Translations under genes and position numbers: made by a program
Shown: piece after piece, positions 1-9,815 of the stretch
Position numbering within the stretch: the stretch's first letter is position 1
Layout: every line of letters starts with the position of its first letter
Source of the DNA: Brachionus koreanus
Taxonomy: Eukaryota; Rotifera; Eurotatoria; Ploima; Brachionidae
Length of the DNA stretch: 37,311 nucleotides
NCBI GenBank assembly: GCA_016987375.1
Contig: PJRA01000524.1
Span: 1,339,429 to 1,376,739, forward strand
Direction: 5' to 3'
The notes under the pieces: generated by a model
What the model was told of the DNA's origin: nothing
The model's input: the letters and a program-made list of their open reading frames with translations, nothing else
Database searches by the model: none

Positions 1-842
1 AAATCTAGTCACGTACTCGATTCCATATTTAAGCAACTCAACTTTATTGTTATTTATCATTAATTCTTATTCTTTATTTTATTTAATAAAGTAATAGTTA
101 TAACTAGTCTTCTATTATTCCCCAATACATTACAGGTTTGAAAATTTTTAAAAACACTATGACTCATCGGTTATAAAAAAGATTAAAAAGCTTAAATTTT
201 TGATCTCATTTCTTTTTTTAATTTTCTTTGAAATTAATAAAATAGGCACATAACCATAAAGCGTAGTTTTAGTTATTCTAATTTTTAATATTTTTGAAAT
301 TTAAACTCAGGTGAAAAAAATTAATAAAGAAAATTTTTCCTAAGAATTGTAAAGAAATTTCTCAGCTTTATTTTAAAGCAAAATTCATTAAGACTGATAA
401 TTTAATGTTGATATTCCTGTAATACAACTTATGATTTGGGGCAATAAAATAAATCAAAAAAATTATCTGCTATATCATGCAGAATTTTAAAATTTCTATA
501 TTTTAGAATTTACAAAAAATATTAATAATTTTTTGAAAAGATAAATTTTTTTTGTTGATTATAACTGAAAAAAATAATTATCTTATTTCAATCGAGGCTC
601 TAGAAAATCAGACTTCTTGGAAAAAATTTGAAATTTACTCTTGCCACTATTTAAAATTTTTTTTTAAATAATATTATACAAGGAGTTTTCGGATCCTAGC
701 AACACAAATAATGTATTGTGTAAAATCAAAAAAAATATATATCAAAACTTGAAGAGAAGAAAAAATTTCTACCAATAATCAGTAAATAAAAAAAAGCGCA
801 TTAATTCATTTTTGATTGTTTAACGCTCTACAATAAGTCAAT
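1..842. other. AT-rich upstream region of tektin-4, no gene seen
   Basis: No open frame or exon series is convincing here. Positions of about 320-445 weakly resemble about 3562-3685 in the same orientation; shared blocks include taaagaaaattttt and ttctcagcttta, so this may be a dispersed repeat. The promoter of the tektin gene should lie in the last few hundred bases, but no clear TATA box or initiator can be picked out of the general AT background. Confidence 0.5.
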
Positions 843-2706
843 ATGGCAACAAGTACTGCTTTTTTACCAAAAGAACGTGCTGCTGGCCCACCAACTCCAT
901 TTGTACGTACCAACACAGTGACCGGAACTGACATTGGCTTATCAGCCGAAAACGAGGCCTATTTTCCGGGATACTATCCTGGATACACTTCCTATCAGGC
1001 TCAGGACAATACCAAAATAGAATTTAACCCAAATGTAGCCACAAATGCCGGACCGGACCGTGGTGTATCCAATGTCGGCTTCAGGGCCAATAAATACAAC
1101 CCCCAAGAATGGCATCACAATAATTATGCTAAGTATTATCAGGCTTTTGCAGACAGAAATTTGTCCGAGCAAAATAGATGGGAGTCGAACCGTGTCGAAA
1201 ATGAGACACGTGAGACCACTAATCGAACTCAGGCTTTGTCAACAAAGCGAATACAAGAGCGTTTACATGATGTAAATTTTTGGAAAAAAGAACTCTTGCG
1301 AGAAATTGAGGATATAACGGCTGAGACAGATTTGCTTGTACAACAAAAGCGTCGTACTCAACGGGCTTTGGATGCCACGACATCACCGCTACACATCGCT
1401 ACAGAGACTTTGAATAATAGAGAACTACACCGATATGGAGTAGATCGGGTTGTGGATGAAGTTGAAATTCATTTAAGAAAAGAAATCGATCTAATAAACA
1501 ATGTTCAACATTTGCTTAGAAAAACAATTGAAGAAGCTGAAAATCAAATTAAGTAAAAAAAATTAATTATTTAATTTGAGGTGAAAATTTCGTATTTTTT
1601 TTTAAAATTTTATTTTATTTTTAATCATTAATATTCAGAAATAGAAAAGCTTTGAGTAACATTAGATTTATTTCAGTGTCTCTTTTATAATTCTTTTATA
1701 TATTAAAATATTTTTGAAAAATGTAGAATCAATTATTTAGTTTTTTTATCAAATGACAAAATCAAATTATTTTAGTTTTCTAAAAATTTCAATTTTTTTA
1801 TTTTCTGCTTGTTTCAAATTTTTTTTTAAATTTAATTTTATTTAAATATTTTTAAGAGCTAATCGAAATGCTAAGCACCTTTTGGAGCATGACTGGAGTA
1901 ATAAATTCGAGACTGATAGAGCAGACAGCAAAGCTCTTTCAAGAAAGAACACTGATGTAGATATTATGTATTATCCAGGAGCTGCTAGATATCAAGAATT
2001 GTATTTAAACAAATAAAAAAACATTTTTTTATTATTTATTTTTGTCTTTAAGCCAATCTACCCCGGAATCATGGGCCCAAAACTCTCATGATAATATAGT
2101 TGCTGCAGAGAATCAGCGTATGGCTTCAATTCAAATGAGGGAGCTAATAAATCAGATTATCCAAGATGCAGCAAAAGATATGAAGGAAGAGGCTGATAGA
2201 GTTGAGAATGCGTTTGCTAGAAGAATCGAAGAAATGGCTGCTACCAAAGCCAAATTAGAGAATCAATTAGAAAATACATTGGACGAAATTTCGCGACAAG
2301 AAAATAACATTGTTGAATTGAAGAAAGCAATTAAGGACAAAGAAGCGCCAATGAAAGTAGCTCAGACTAGACTCCATGACCGATCTGTCCGTCAGGGTAT
2401 TGAATTATGTCGCGATCCTGCTCATACACAGTAAATTCATAGCCTAAAATTCTGACCTAATTTATGGCTTTTACTATTTATAAAAGGTTGGTTGGTGAAG
2501 TTTTGGAAATTTCGCAATCAGTAGACCAATTGATTAGACAATTGAATCAAGCTGAAGATAACTTAAACAAGTTGAATGATGACAGAATGATTTTGGAAAA
2601 GGAAATAGCAATGAAAACAAAATCGTTGTACACTGACAGAGATAAGTGCTTGCCAATTAGAAACAGCTTTCCAAATATAAATCGCTTGTTAGGATATAGC
2701 GCTTAA
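843..2706 (+). CDS. TEKT4: Tektin-4, ciliary axoneme filament protein
   Basis: Four exons are joined: 843-1552, 1857-2000, 2053-2430 and 2487-2706. All junctions are GT-AG and the phases close, giving 483 residues against about 435 in human tektin-4; the extra length is an N-terminal extension of roughly 40-50 residues. Tektins are coiled-coil proteins that line the inner wall of axonemal doublet microtubules in cilia and flagella. The match to tektin-4 is strong in exon 1 (a YYQAFADR stretch, and ERLHDVNFWKKELLREIE) and in exon 3 (AIKDKEAPMKVAQTRL). The family signature RPNVELCRD appears as RQGIELCRD at residues 398-406, with two changes at its start but the ELCRD core intact. Exon 2 is the most divergent part. 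The start at 843 is the first ATG of the open frame. Identity as a tektin is near certain and the tektin-4 subtype very likely. Confidence 0.95.
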
Positions 2707-2715
2707 GATTTAAAT

Positions 2716-2721
2716 AATAAA
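2716..2721 (+). terminator. Polyadenylation signal of tektin-4
   Basis: A canonical AATAAA lies 10 bases after the tektin-4 stop codon. In such AT-rich DNA the hexamer is common by chance, so only its position supports it. Confidence 0.45.
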
Positions 2722-3019
2722 ACTCTTATATTCAACAACTAAATGTTTATTTTATCAATAAATTAAATTAAAAAATTAATTGAGATTTTTTTCATATCAA
2801 TTTATTTCAAAAAGGATAAGAAAAAAAAACGAAAGCCAGAACTTTTTTACAACTCACAATCACAAGAAGTAAAAAATGTCAAATATAAAATGGTGACTGA
2901 TATTTATTTAATTCTAAAAATTTTATAAATTGAAAACTTTAAATAAAAATTTTAGTATTGTTAGTTAATTATTGAAATATGTCTTCTGGAAGGTGAAAAT
3001 GTAACAAAGCAAACAGACC

Positions 3020-3540
3020 TTAGTCAATGGCTCCTCATCGTTTAACAAATTTTGATATTCAACGACACATTGAAATTTGTAGGAAATTACTCAAAAAAAT
3101 CCTCTCCGAAAAGATGAATTTATTTTTGAAGTTATGATTACAGAAATCAATGCTTGAACTCCTAACAAGCAGGTCAGTCATTAGTGAAAAGAGGACTCTT
3201 GGATTAAAAAGCTGATATTATGTATTTGGTAAAGTTTCTAAGGATTAATACATTTTAAGCTGGTTTCTGGTGGTGGTGCTTTAAATCCAGAACTTTATTC
3301 TGAATAATTAGAGCTAATGCATGCTTCACTCTAACATAATTTGTTTCTTCAAAATAATGCAAGACCTCAACAGCTAAAAGAACGATGACAAAAATAAAAA
3401 TTCATTTTTTCTACTATGGAAGAAAGGTATCATGAATTTTTTGTCTTCAAAACCCGTTAATAGTACAAGAAGAATTGAACTATTCGCTGATAAATGGGCA
3501 AAGATTATAAAGAATAATGGCTTATATTTCGAAGATTAGC
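3020..3540 (+). pseudogene. Decayed mariner (Tc1/mariner, DD34D type) transposase
   Basis: Translating all three forward frames gives an interrupted run of mariner landmarks in the right order. These are a QRHIEICRKLLKKN block (as in the family's RRxEIC..LL), then LNPELYSE...LELMHASL (as in NAELYxxQLxxLnxAL), then NNARPQQ (the second catalytic region, family hDNARPH), and finally DKWAKIIKNNGLYFED, matching the family's C-terminal RWqkvvdsnGdYF. Several frameshifts and stops separate them, so this copy cannot encode transposase. Terminal inverted repeats could not be located. It lies between tektin-4 and the orphan ORF at 3948. Confidence 0.8.
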
Positions 3541-3920
3541 TAATTTTTCTGACTCAATCCTAAGAATAAAGAAAATTTTTAAGGAAAATTCTCAGCTTTA
3601 AATTAAAACATAAATCATTATGATTGATAGAATGATTTTATTTGATTTAAAATTGATATGTCTGACTAAAATTTAGGATTTAGGACACTAAACAATATTC
3701 TATTAGTTTAATTTTCTTTTGTTGTGAGAATTAATTGAAATTGAATTTTTTTTATAATGCTTGGTATAATGTAATAATATATTGAGTAAATCAGAATTTT
3801 TAAATTTCCATTTGAAAATATTCTTGGCCTCATAAAGATAGTTTTGTCTAATTCAAATACAAATTGAACATAAAAGTTTCCTTTTTTGATAAATTAACAT
3901 TATTTTTATTAAGATATATC
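3541..3920. other. AT-rich spacer after the mariner remnant
   Basis: No gene is visible. Positions of about 3562-3685 weakly resemble about 320-445, so this may be a repeat or the 3' flank of the mariner copy. Confidence 0.4.
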
Positions 3921-3947
3921 AATAAAAATACTGCAACATAGTGGAAC

Positions 3948-4271
3948 ATGCTTTTTTACCGTAATATATCTCTAAAGACAACTCTAGGACTCAATAAGAG
4001 TTTTAACGAAGACACCGACTTAATTATTAGGAATTTCATCGAGAACTATATTCAAAATCGTTTAAATCCTCTTGAAAAACGACTGGGAAAATTAAATCTT
4101 CAAATAGACTCAAATGAACGCTTGATTAGTGAGACAAAAACAATTATCAGTAAGATTTCAAAGAGTACAAATGATAATAGAAAAGAATTTGAAATCACGT
4201 TGGAAAACATAAAAAATATTTTAATTGGTGACCATGCATCAAAATTAGTTACTCAGACTGAAATAACTTAG
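3948..4271 (+). CDS. Hypothetical 107-residue coiled-coil protein
   Basis: This single open frame has a base composition closer to the neighbouring exons than to the spacer. Residues from about 20 to 95 are a charged heptad-like helix (FIENYIQNRLNPLEKRL, then KLNLQIDSNERL and ISKISKSTNDNRKEFE), which suggests a coiled coil. There is no signal peptide, membrane segment or cysteine/histidine motif. I do not recognise a family; small coiled-coil subunits of kinetochore, BLOC/BORC or axonemal complexes look like this, but nothing specific links it to them. The bases around its start (3921-3973) recur at 4536-4588, downstream of the stop and without the rest of the gene. It may be a real small gene or a remnant. 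Confidence 0.45.
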   Translation: MLFYRNISLKTTLGLNKSFNEDTDLIIRNFIENYIQNRLNPLEKRLGKLNLQIDSNERLISETKTIISKISKSTNDNRKEFEITLENIKNILIGDHASKLVTQTEIT

Positions 4272-4535
4272 AAATAGGGTTCATTTGAATTTTGAAAATG
4301 TTGTATTTTTTATTTTAATTTCTTTTTTTACAAAATACTAGAAAAATTATGTAAAATAGTACAACTTAATCTTTTGATATTGTGTTTCTTATTTTTATTT
4401 GAAAGTTAATAATTTTTGTATAATTTAAACTAACTTTTTGAACTTTCTTGAATTTTTTAATTAAAAATATTAAATACCCTTTTTTGACGGGTCACTGAGC
4501 AAGTGGTCGGCGATCGGCCTCAGCTTAGAATTAAT

Positions 4536-4588
4536 AAATAAAAATACTGAAACATAGTGGAAGATGCTTTTTTACCGTAATATATCTT
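4536..4588 (+). repeat. Downstream copy of the 5' end of the orphan ORF
   Basis: This segment repeats 3921-3973, covering the 5' flank, the start codon and the first codons of the 107-residue ORF, with a few mismatches. After the first nine codons the frame runs into a stop, so it is a truncated duplication, not a second gene. Confidence 0.75.
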
Positions 4589-4804
4589 TAATGATGTTTT
4601 AATTTTTGTCTTTTTTTTCCATGAGAAAAATTATTTTAAGGTAATTTTTTTAGTTAATTTTTAGTTATTTTAAGGTAATTTTTTTAGTTAATTAAAATTA
4701 TTTTAAGATGCTTTTTTACCGTAATATATCTTTAATGATGTTTTAATTTTTGTCTTTTTTTTCCATGAGAAAAATTATTTTAAGGTAATTTTTTTAGTTA
4801 ATTT
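4561..4804 (+). repeat. Tandem duplication, unit about 100 bp, period 144 bp
   Basis: Positions 4561-4660 and 4705-4804 are practically identical over about 100 bases, each beginning aagatgcttttttaccg and ending in an attttaaggtaatttttttag block. That last block is itself repeated between them. A similar segment (tgatgttttaattttgtctttt) occurs at about 3,700 bases into the 30-kb block, near 33703, so part of the unit may be a dispersed repeat. Confidence 0.85.
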
Positions 4805-4918
4805 TAATTAATTAAAAAAAGTAAATATGTTTGTACAATTTTTATTTTGATTTCAATGCATCTAGAAATAAAAGGCAAAACGTTTATTTCTAATAATTTT
4901 TATTCCAATAAATAAAAT

Positions 4919-7317
4919 TTATTTTAACTCTAAATCATTTAAGCTTTCCAACAGCTCTTTTTTAATTTCAAATTTAATGTCCTCTGGTATAACTTTAATC
5001 TTGGATTCGTCTTTATTGTATCCATCATCATCAAGCAAACAAAGCAAATTGTCATCTTCAAATGTTGAAAAGTAATATTCTGGTTGGTCCCAAAGATCCA
5101 TATCTGGAAACTCTTTGATATGATCGTCTGTTTCTAAATGCTTCAACAATTCCTCGCTTGATGCAAATTTTTTTAAGCATATAAAACAATTTTTAAGGAA
5201 AATCTTGAAAAAATTGTATCATCAAAATTCTTACTAGAAAAAATAAAATTTTAAAAAATTTTACTTGACGTCTAATGTAATTAATTAGCTTTACTTGGTT
5301 GTAAAATGATAAAAAGTCTATTGATTTAAGATCAAATTTGTGTCTAAGATTCATGTGGCTAATAATTTGATTTTCATCGTCGAAAGATTCATTGCAAAAG
5401 AGACAGCAATAAATTTGCACCGGGTCATTCCAATCGTCTAGTGAAGGATTTCTTCTTGTAAATAAAAGATAAAAGCTAACTTTTAAAATATAAATGGAAT
5501 AAGATTGATTTTACTCAAGGCTTTGAACTCGGCTTTCTTCCGAATCTCGTTCATGCTTTATTTCTTGCCAATATTTGCTATACTCCTTTTATTTAAAATA
5601 GTTAATCATTCATAAACAATTTTTTTTGATTGATATTCACTAGATAATTAATTATATAAAATTTGTCGAATTCTCGATTATTCGGATTGATTGATTTGTG
5701 CTGTTTTTTCCTCATATGCTCTTTCAATATTTGTTTATTATAGAAAATTTTCTCACAAAATAAGCATTTATTTCTAGAAAAAAAAAATTAAGAAATTTAA
5801 TTTTAGTCAATCGGTTTACATCGAAATTCTTTGATTCAATTTCTGGTAGAATTCATCAAAGTAGACCAAATTATCTGCATGTCCTACATTGAAATTATGG
5901 TTGTCAGACATGTGTTGTAACAAATTGGATCTATAGATTTAAAAATTTTATTTAATAATATTGTCTATTTTTTAAATAAAACCTATTGTTGCCGATTTTT
6001 TCTCCACAAAAAAGGCATTCTTTAGAATAATTTTTATCATTACGCTCCATTTCTTGTTGAGCTAGTGCTTTTTCCTAATAATTGATTTTTAAAACAAATA
6101 TTCAAATAAATAGAGCTACTAAAATATATTTATTTCTAATTTCGAAATTTTTTAGACTATTTTAACAGTTCATATATCAACTCAATCAAAAAGACCAAAG
6201 GTCAAAACTAATAGAGGGATGATTGAGCTCATTTATTTTTAAGAAATAAAATATTTAATTAAAATAATTAAAATATTAAGTTCTTGAAATTTAAATCGAA
6301 GTTACAAAAAATATTACAAAATTTTATAAAGATTAAATTAATATTATTGTTAATTCTAAGCTTAAAAAATGAAAGATTAAATTGAAGATCATCAATTAGG
6401 AATTGGTTAATAAAATTAGAAAAAAAATATTCAAATTTTTTTACAATATAATCGTTAAATTTTCCTTTCGAAAGAACAAGGAAATCATTAATATTTCTTA
6501 GAGCATGATTTGTTTTAATTGAGCAGTTTCTGATTAGACTATCTATTGGAAAAATTGGTGAGTTCTTTAAATTTAAAATTTTATGAACAAAATAATTTTT
6601 ATCATTACGCTCCATTTCTTGTTGAGCTAGTGCTTTTTCCTAATAATTGATTTTTAAAACAAATATTCAAATAAATAGAGCTACTAAAATATATTTATTT
6701 CTAATTTCAAAATTTTTTAGACTATTTTAACAGTTCAGAAATTCAGAAAATATTACTAGATGATTCATTAATTTGATTAATTGAAATTTTGTAATTTTAA
6801 ATTTAAAAAAAAGGCTCTTACGAGATTGTAGATGTTAAGTTTTTCCCGTAGGATTTTATCTTCGGGTAGATCGTCACATAGCATGTAAAAGCTCTCTACT
6901 TCTCCTTGAAAAATTAATTTCACAATCAAATTTTTTCGAAAGCTTTGTTTTACCTTTGTCATCCTTAGCCATATTTGTATTGATTTTGTAGCAAAAGTCA
7001 TCAATTTTTCCTTGATCAAAACGTTCTTTCCAATATTGATGATATCTTATCAGAAATTTTGGTCAATTTTATTTAAGCTTTTTTGAACAAAGCTACTTTT
7101 GAAAATGACCGATGTGATCTACATCCGAAATAACTAAGCGATGTTCTTTGAGCAAATGAGAGAGATAATTTTTTTGATCGCAACTATCCTTTACTTGAAA
7201 CTCTTTATCACATTGCAGACAGACAATGAGAACTTGTTCATTTTCAGCTTTTTTCTTGCTAATTCGATCGATTAAATTCAACGGTTTTGTGCACAAATTT
7301 TTATTTTCTTGGCTCAT
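4919..7317 (-). CDS. ZNF277: Zinc finger protein 277
   Basis: Nine minus-strand exons join in phase: 7317-7097, 7045-6954, 6904-6822, 6074-5983, 5930-5820, 5773-5641, 5585-5515, 5454-5265 and 5203-4919, giving 425 residues (human about 450). The protein carries five C2H2 fingers, the first with C33, C36, H54 and H59. Family-specific blocks between fingers agree with ZNF277: LVISDVDHIGHFQKYHQYWKERF, cut here at exon joins, LCDDLPEDKILRE, HMRKKQHKSINP, FYNQVKLINYIRRQ and WDQPEYYFSTFEDDNLLC. ZNF277 is reported to bind ribosomal protein uS5 and to act in Polycomb-linked repression. Intron 3 contains a duplicated copy of exon 4 and a 418-bp insertion. The acceptor of exon 8 is slightly ambiguous (5454 or 5451). 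The CREC gene ends 145 bases upstream on the same strand. Confidence 0.93.
6026..6172. repeat. 147-bp direct repeat, copy A (contains the real ZNF277 exon 4 start)
   Basis: This copy matches 6591-6737 at 146 of 147 positions by eye; the difference is ttcgaaa versus ttcaaaa. The copies are in direct orientation and bracket the 418-bp segment 6173-6590. It includes the intron 3 acceptor and the first 49 bases of ZNF277 exon 4. The near identity means the duplication is recent. Confidence 0.92.
6173..6590 (-). mobile_element. 418-bp insertion in ZNF277 intron 3, possibly a 5'-truncated retroelement
   Basis: This segment lies exactly between the two 147-bp direct repeats. On the minus strand it holds an open frame of about 108 codons that ends in TAA at 6268. 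A short 3' tail follows, containing the inverted repeat CTCAATCA...TGATTGAG. A frame open from the very edge of the insert, followed by a structured 3' tail, is what a 5'-truncated non-LTR element would look like. However, the encoded sequence is Asn/Ile/Phe-rich and I recognise no reverse-transcriptase or endonuclease motif. Calling it mobile rests on the flanking duplication. Confidence 0.55.
6591..6737. repeat. 147-bp direct repeat, copy B (pseudo-exon 4 of ZNF277)
   Basis: This is the second copy of 6026-6172. It retains the splice acceptor (AG just above 6639 on the minus strand) and the codons for EKALAQQEMERNDKNY, but the frame then runs into the insertion instead of the zinc-finger cysteines. 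It comes before the true exon 4 in the transcript. Confidence 0.92.
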
Positions 7318-7462
7318 TTTTTAAAATAAACAAAAAAAAATACTTAATTTTAAAATACTTTATTAAATATTCACATTAAATAATAATATATAATTTAAAT
7401 TTTTTTTTTTGAAACAGAAATTAAAGAAACTAAATTAACTTTAATTCTATTAATTATTTAGT

Positions 7463-8468
7463 TTAAAGTTCTTCTCTCAAATTTGGTTTACTCGGAGCTT
7501 TTTTAATGTCTAAACTATAGTTTGTAATTAAGCTATGCAAAAATGATTCACAATTTTGTTCGACTTCCACCTGGTTAAATTTAAGATCATCATTTAAATC
7601 ACAGCAATTAAGCAGATAATTTCTTTCATCATTGATTATTTCGCTCAAGCTAGGAGCTATTATTTTATTCCAATTTTTGAACTCGTTCATATTCAGCCGA
7701 TTATCGGCGTCTAGATCAATTTTTTTCGTAAACTTTTTCTTTTTCTGATTAACTATGGTTTCATCAACATCTTTGCTATAATCCAAAAACTCATCAACGG
7801 ATAAAAATCCATTTTTATCAGCATCATATGCCTCAAATGTAAGCCTTTCGTGAAAAGCTTTTAGGTCGGGAAACTCATGTGGATAAGTCAATTGATACAA
7901 ATTTTCATAGTCTAATTCCTCATCGACGTCACCAGCCAAGTGTTTCCACATGTTTTTTTCTATGGCGAACAGTTTTTTTAATTCTAAATCTCCATCATTC
8001 GATCGATCTTCCAATAACGCCAAATCATCAATTTCTTCAAAAATTATTTTAATGTAAGCTTCAAAATTAATTTTCCTGGCAGGGTTGGCCTCAATTTTAG
8101 CGAACTGTTTGTCTAATTCTTCTCGATTGAGTTCTCTGTTTTGAAAAAATTATTTTAGTTCTAGAAGAGTCTATACAAAACTTGCTTTGTCCTCTTCCAA
8201 AGATAGCCTTCCATCTCTTTAATAGTAATTAATGAATCGTTGTTTAGATCTATTCTATTTTGAAGAAACTTCCATAGATGCTCATTTTGGCACAGTTCAT
8301 TTTCTTAATTGGGATCAAAATTTTAAATTTGATTTATATACTTTTGATTTAGTTACCTGAACTAGTAATGGCTTGATCTTTTAGCTCTACGATTGAACTA
8401 TCTTCCAATGTGTATTCAATGTCCGCTCTGACAAAAGCTAGACAAAAAAAAATACAATAATATTTCAT
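7463..8468 (-). CDS. CREC-family EF-hand protein (reticulocalbin/calumenin/Cab45-like)
   Basis: Three exons join in phase: 8468-8357, 8303-8177 and 8135-7463, giving 303 residues (family about 315-360). The first 15 residues (MKYYCIFFCLAFVRA) form a signal peptide. EF-hand loops are visible as DLNNDSLITIKE in exon 2, DADKNGFLSVDE, DLDADNRLNMNE and DLNDDLKFNQVE; others are degenerate, as is common in this family. The protein ends in REEL, which resembles the HDEL/HEEF-type C-terminal retrieval signals of CREC proteins. It should therefore be a low-affinity calcium-binding chaperone or regulator in the ER or secretory pathway. I cannot assign it firmly to reticulocalbin, calumenin or Cab45. The exon 2 donor at 8177/8176 was chosen because it alone keeps the phase. 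Confidence 0.88.
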
Positions 8469-9443
8469 TTTTTTTTTATTTTAATAGAAAATTTGATTCT
8501 TCCTGATTGAGAATAGTATAAAATTATGTTAATAAAATTAAAAATATTAATTTTTTGAAGTGAATCAATACTCAAATTTTTGCTGTTAAAATTTTATATT
8601 TTTTTCAAAAATTAAATAATTTTTTTTTAGTTTTTTATTAAAGTTTTTGATGAGTGTTAAAAATGGGGCGCCAATATTGACTCAAATTTTTGAATCAGAT
8701 TTCTTGATACAAGGTCATATATTCAAATATTTGAATATTTCAATAAATAATTTAATATTTATTGAATGGAGTGTTAAATTTATATATCTAGTTTAATCAT
8801 TCTTTATTGTTTATTGAGGTGTTGAAACTTTTTTTTAAAGATTAGAAATAAAAATTGATGAATTATGATCTTGTTTTTTTTTTTTTTAGGTTCTGCTGAA
8901 ATTCGATAAAATTAAGCAACTACAACAAAATTTATCCATATTTATTTAAAGCGCGTTTTTAATTTAACCGCAAGAGGATTTGGATTTAGCCTAATCTAGA
9001 TCAAATGGTCAAATAATAAATATCTAGTTGATTGTTAATTTACTAATAAGAAAATAGCAAATTTAAAGCCATAAAGAGCTTAGAGAATGCTTTTCGCACT
9101 AATTTTAGTAATATTTTATAATTTTTAAATAAATTAGATTTCTACTCGTTAGTAAGAATTTATTTACAAAAAAATATTAACTTTAGCAAAAGTTTCAGCA
9201 GAGAAAATCACTATAGAAAAGATCAAAACAAAATTTGAAAACTTTGCTAGAAATTTTTCGTCTAATTAATGTAAAATTTTGATCTAGAAAAAGAGAAGTT
9301 TACTAATAAAATCCTTTATTTGAGGCAAATAGGATCGTATAATCCCCTACTAATCTCGGTTGACCAAGTGTCCTAGTTTGCTAGTCTACTATTTATTTGA
9401 AGATATTTTATTTTTAAATTTTTTTAGAAAAAAATTAAGAATA
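8469..9443. other. Divergent intergenic region between CREC gene and Elongin B
   Basis: This spacer separates two genes that point away from each other and so should hold both promoters. I see only AT-rich sequence and short homopolymer runs, with no further exon or RNA gene. A possible 3' splice site (tttttttag at about 9419-9427) just before the Elongin B start suggests a 5'-UTR intron, but this is not certain. Confidence 0.45.
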
Positions 9444-9815
9444 ATGGATGTTTTTTTGATGATAAGACGTCACAAGACGACCATTTTTGCCGATGCCAAA
9501 GAGACAACAACTGTATTGGAAGTTAAAAAAATGGTCGAAGGCATACTAAAGAAAGCACCTGAAGATCAACAGTTGTTCAAACTAACGAAAGATCAGTCAA
9601 TTTTGATGGATGATTCGAAACAGCTGAGCGAATATGGATACACGCACTCAACTGCTCGTGCCCAGCAGCCCGAAACCATAGGACTGGCGTTTCGAGAGGG
9701 CGAAGATTTCGAACCTCTGGAAATAACAGCCGTCTCGACACCTCCTGATCTACCTGATGTCATGAAGGGCGATTCGACTAACTCTCAAAGCAATATGGAC
9801 TCCAGCGATAAATAA
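9444..9815 (+). CDS. ELOB: Elongin B
   Basis: This is an intronless coding frame of 123 residues (human 118). The start at 9444 was chosen because [15 protein letters not shown] is the nearly invariant N-terminus of Elongin B; the frame is open further upstream but that part has no family match. The ubiquitin-like fold continues with [20 protein letters not shown], the [15 protein letters not shown] block and the PPDLPDVMK tail. Elongin B binds Elongin C. The pair is the adaptor of BC-box cullin-RING ubiquitin ligases (VHL, SOCS) and part of the Elongin elongation factor. A two- or three-residue insertion occurs around [11 protein letters not shown], where human has a shorter loop. Confidence 0.97.
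   Translation: MDVFLMIRRHKTTIFADAKETTTVLEVKKMVEGILKKAPEDQQLFKLTKDQSILMDDSKQLSEYGYTHSTARAQQPETIGLAFREGEDFEPLEITAVSTPPDLPDVMKGDSTNSQSNMDSSDK

Noticed and set aside
1045..1275. Alternative frames over tektin-4 exon 1 on both strands
   Set aside because: Shadows of the tektin frame.
4484..4523. GC-rich island as a tRNA or SINE head
   Set aside because: It does not fold into a tRNA and lacks recognisable A and B boxes.
6268..6615. A separate 115-residue protein gene within ZNF277
   Set aside because: Its first eight codons are the duplicated ZNF277 exon 4 and the rest is the insertion; it has no promoter or homologue I can name.
9360..9443. N-terminal extension of Elongin B
   Set aside because: The frame is open by chance upstream; the conserved protein starts at MDVFLMIRR (9444), and an AG acceptor-like site lies just before it.
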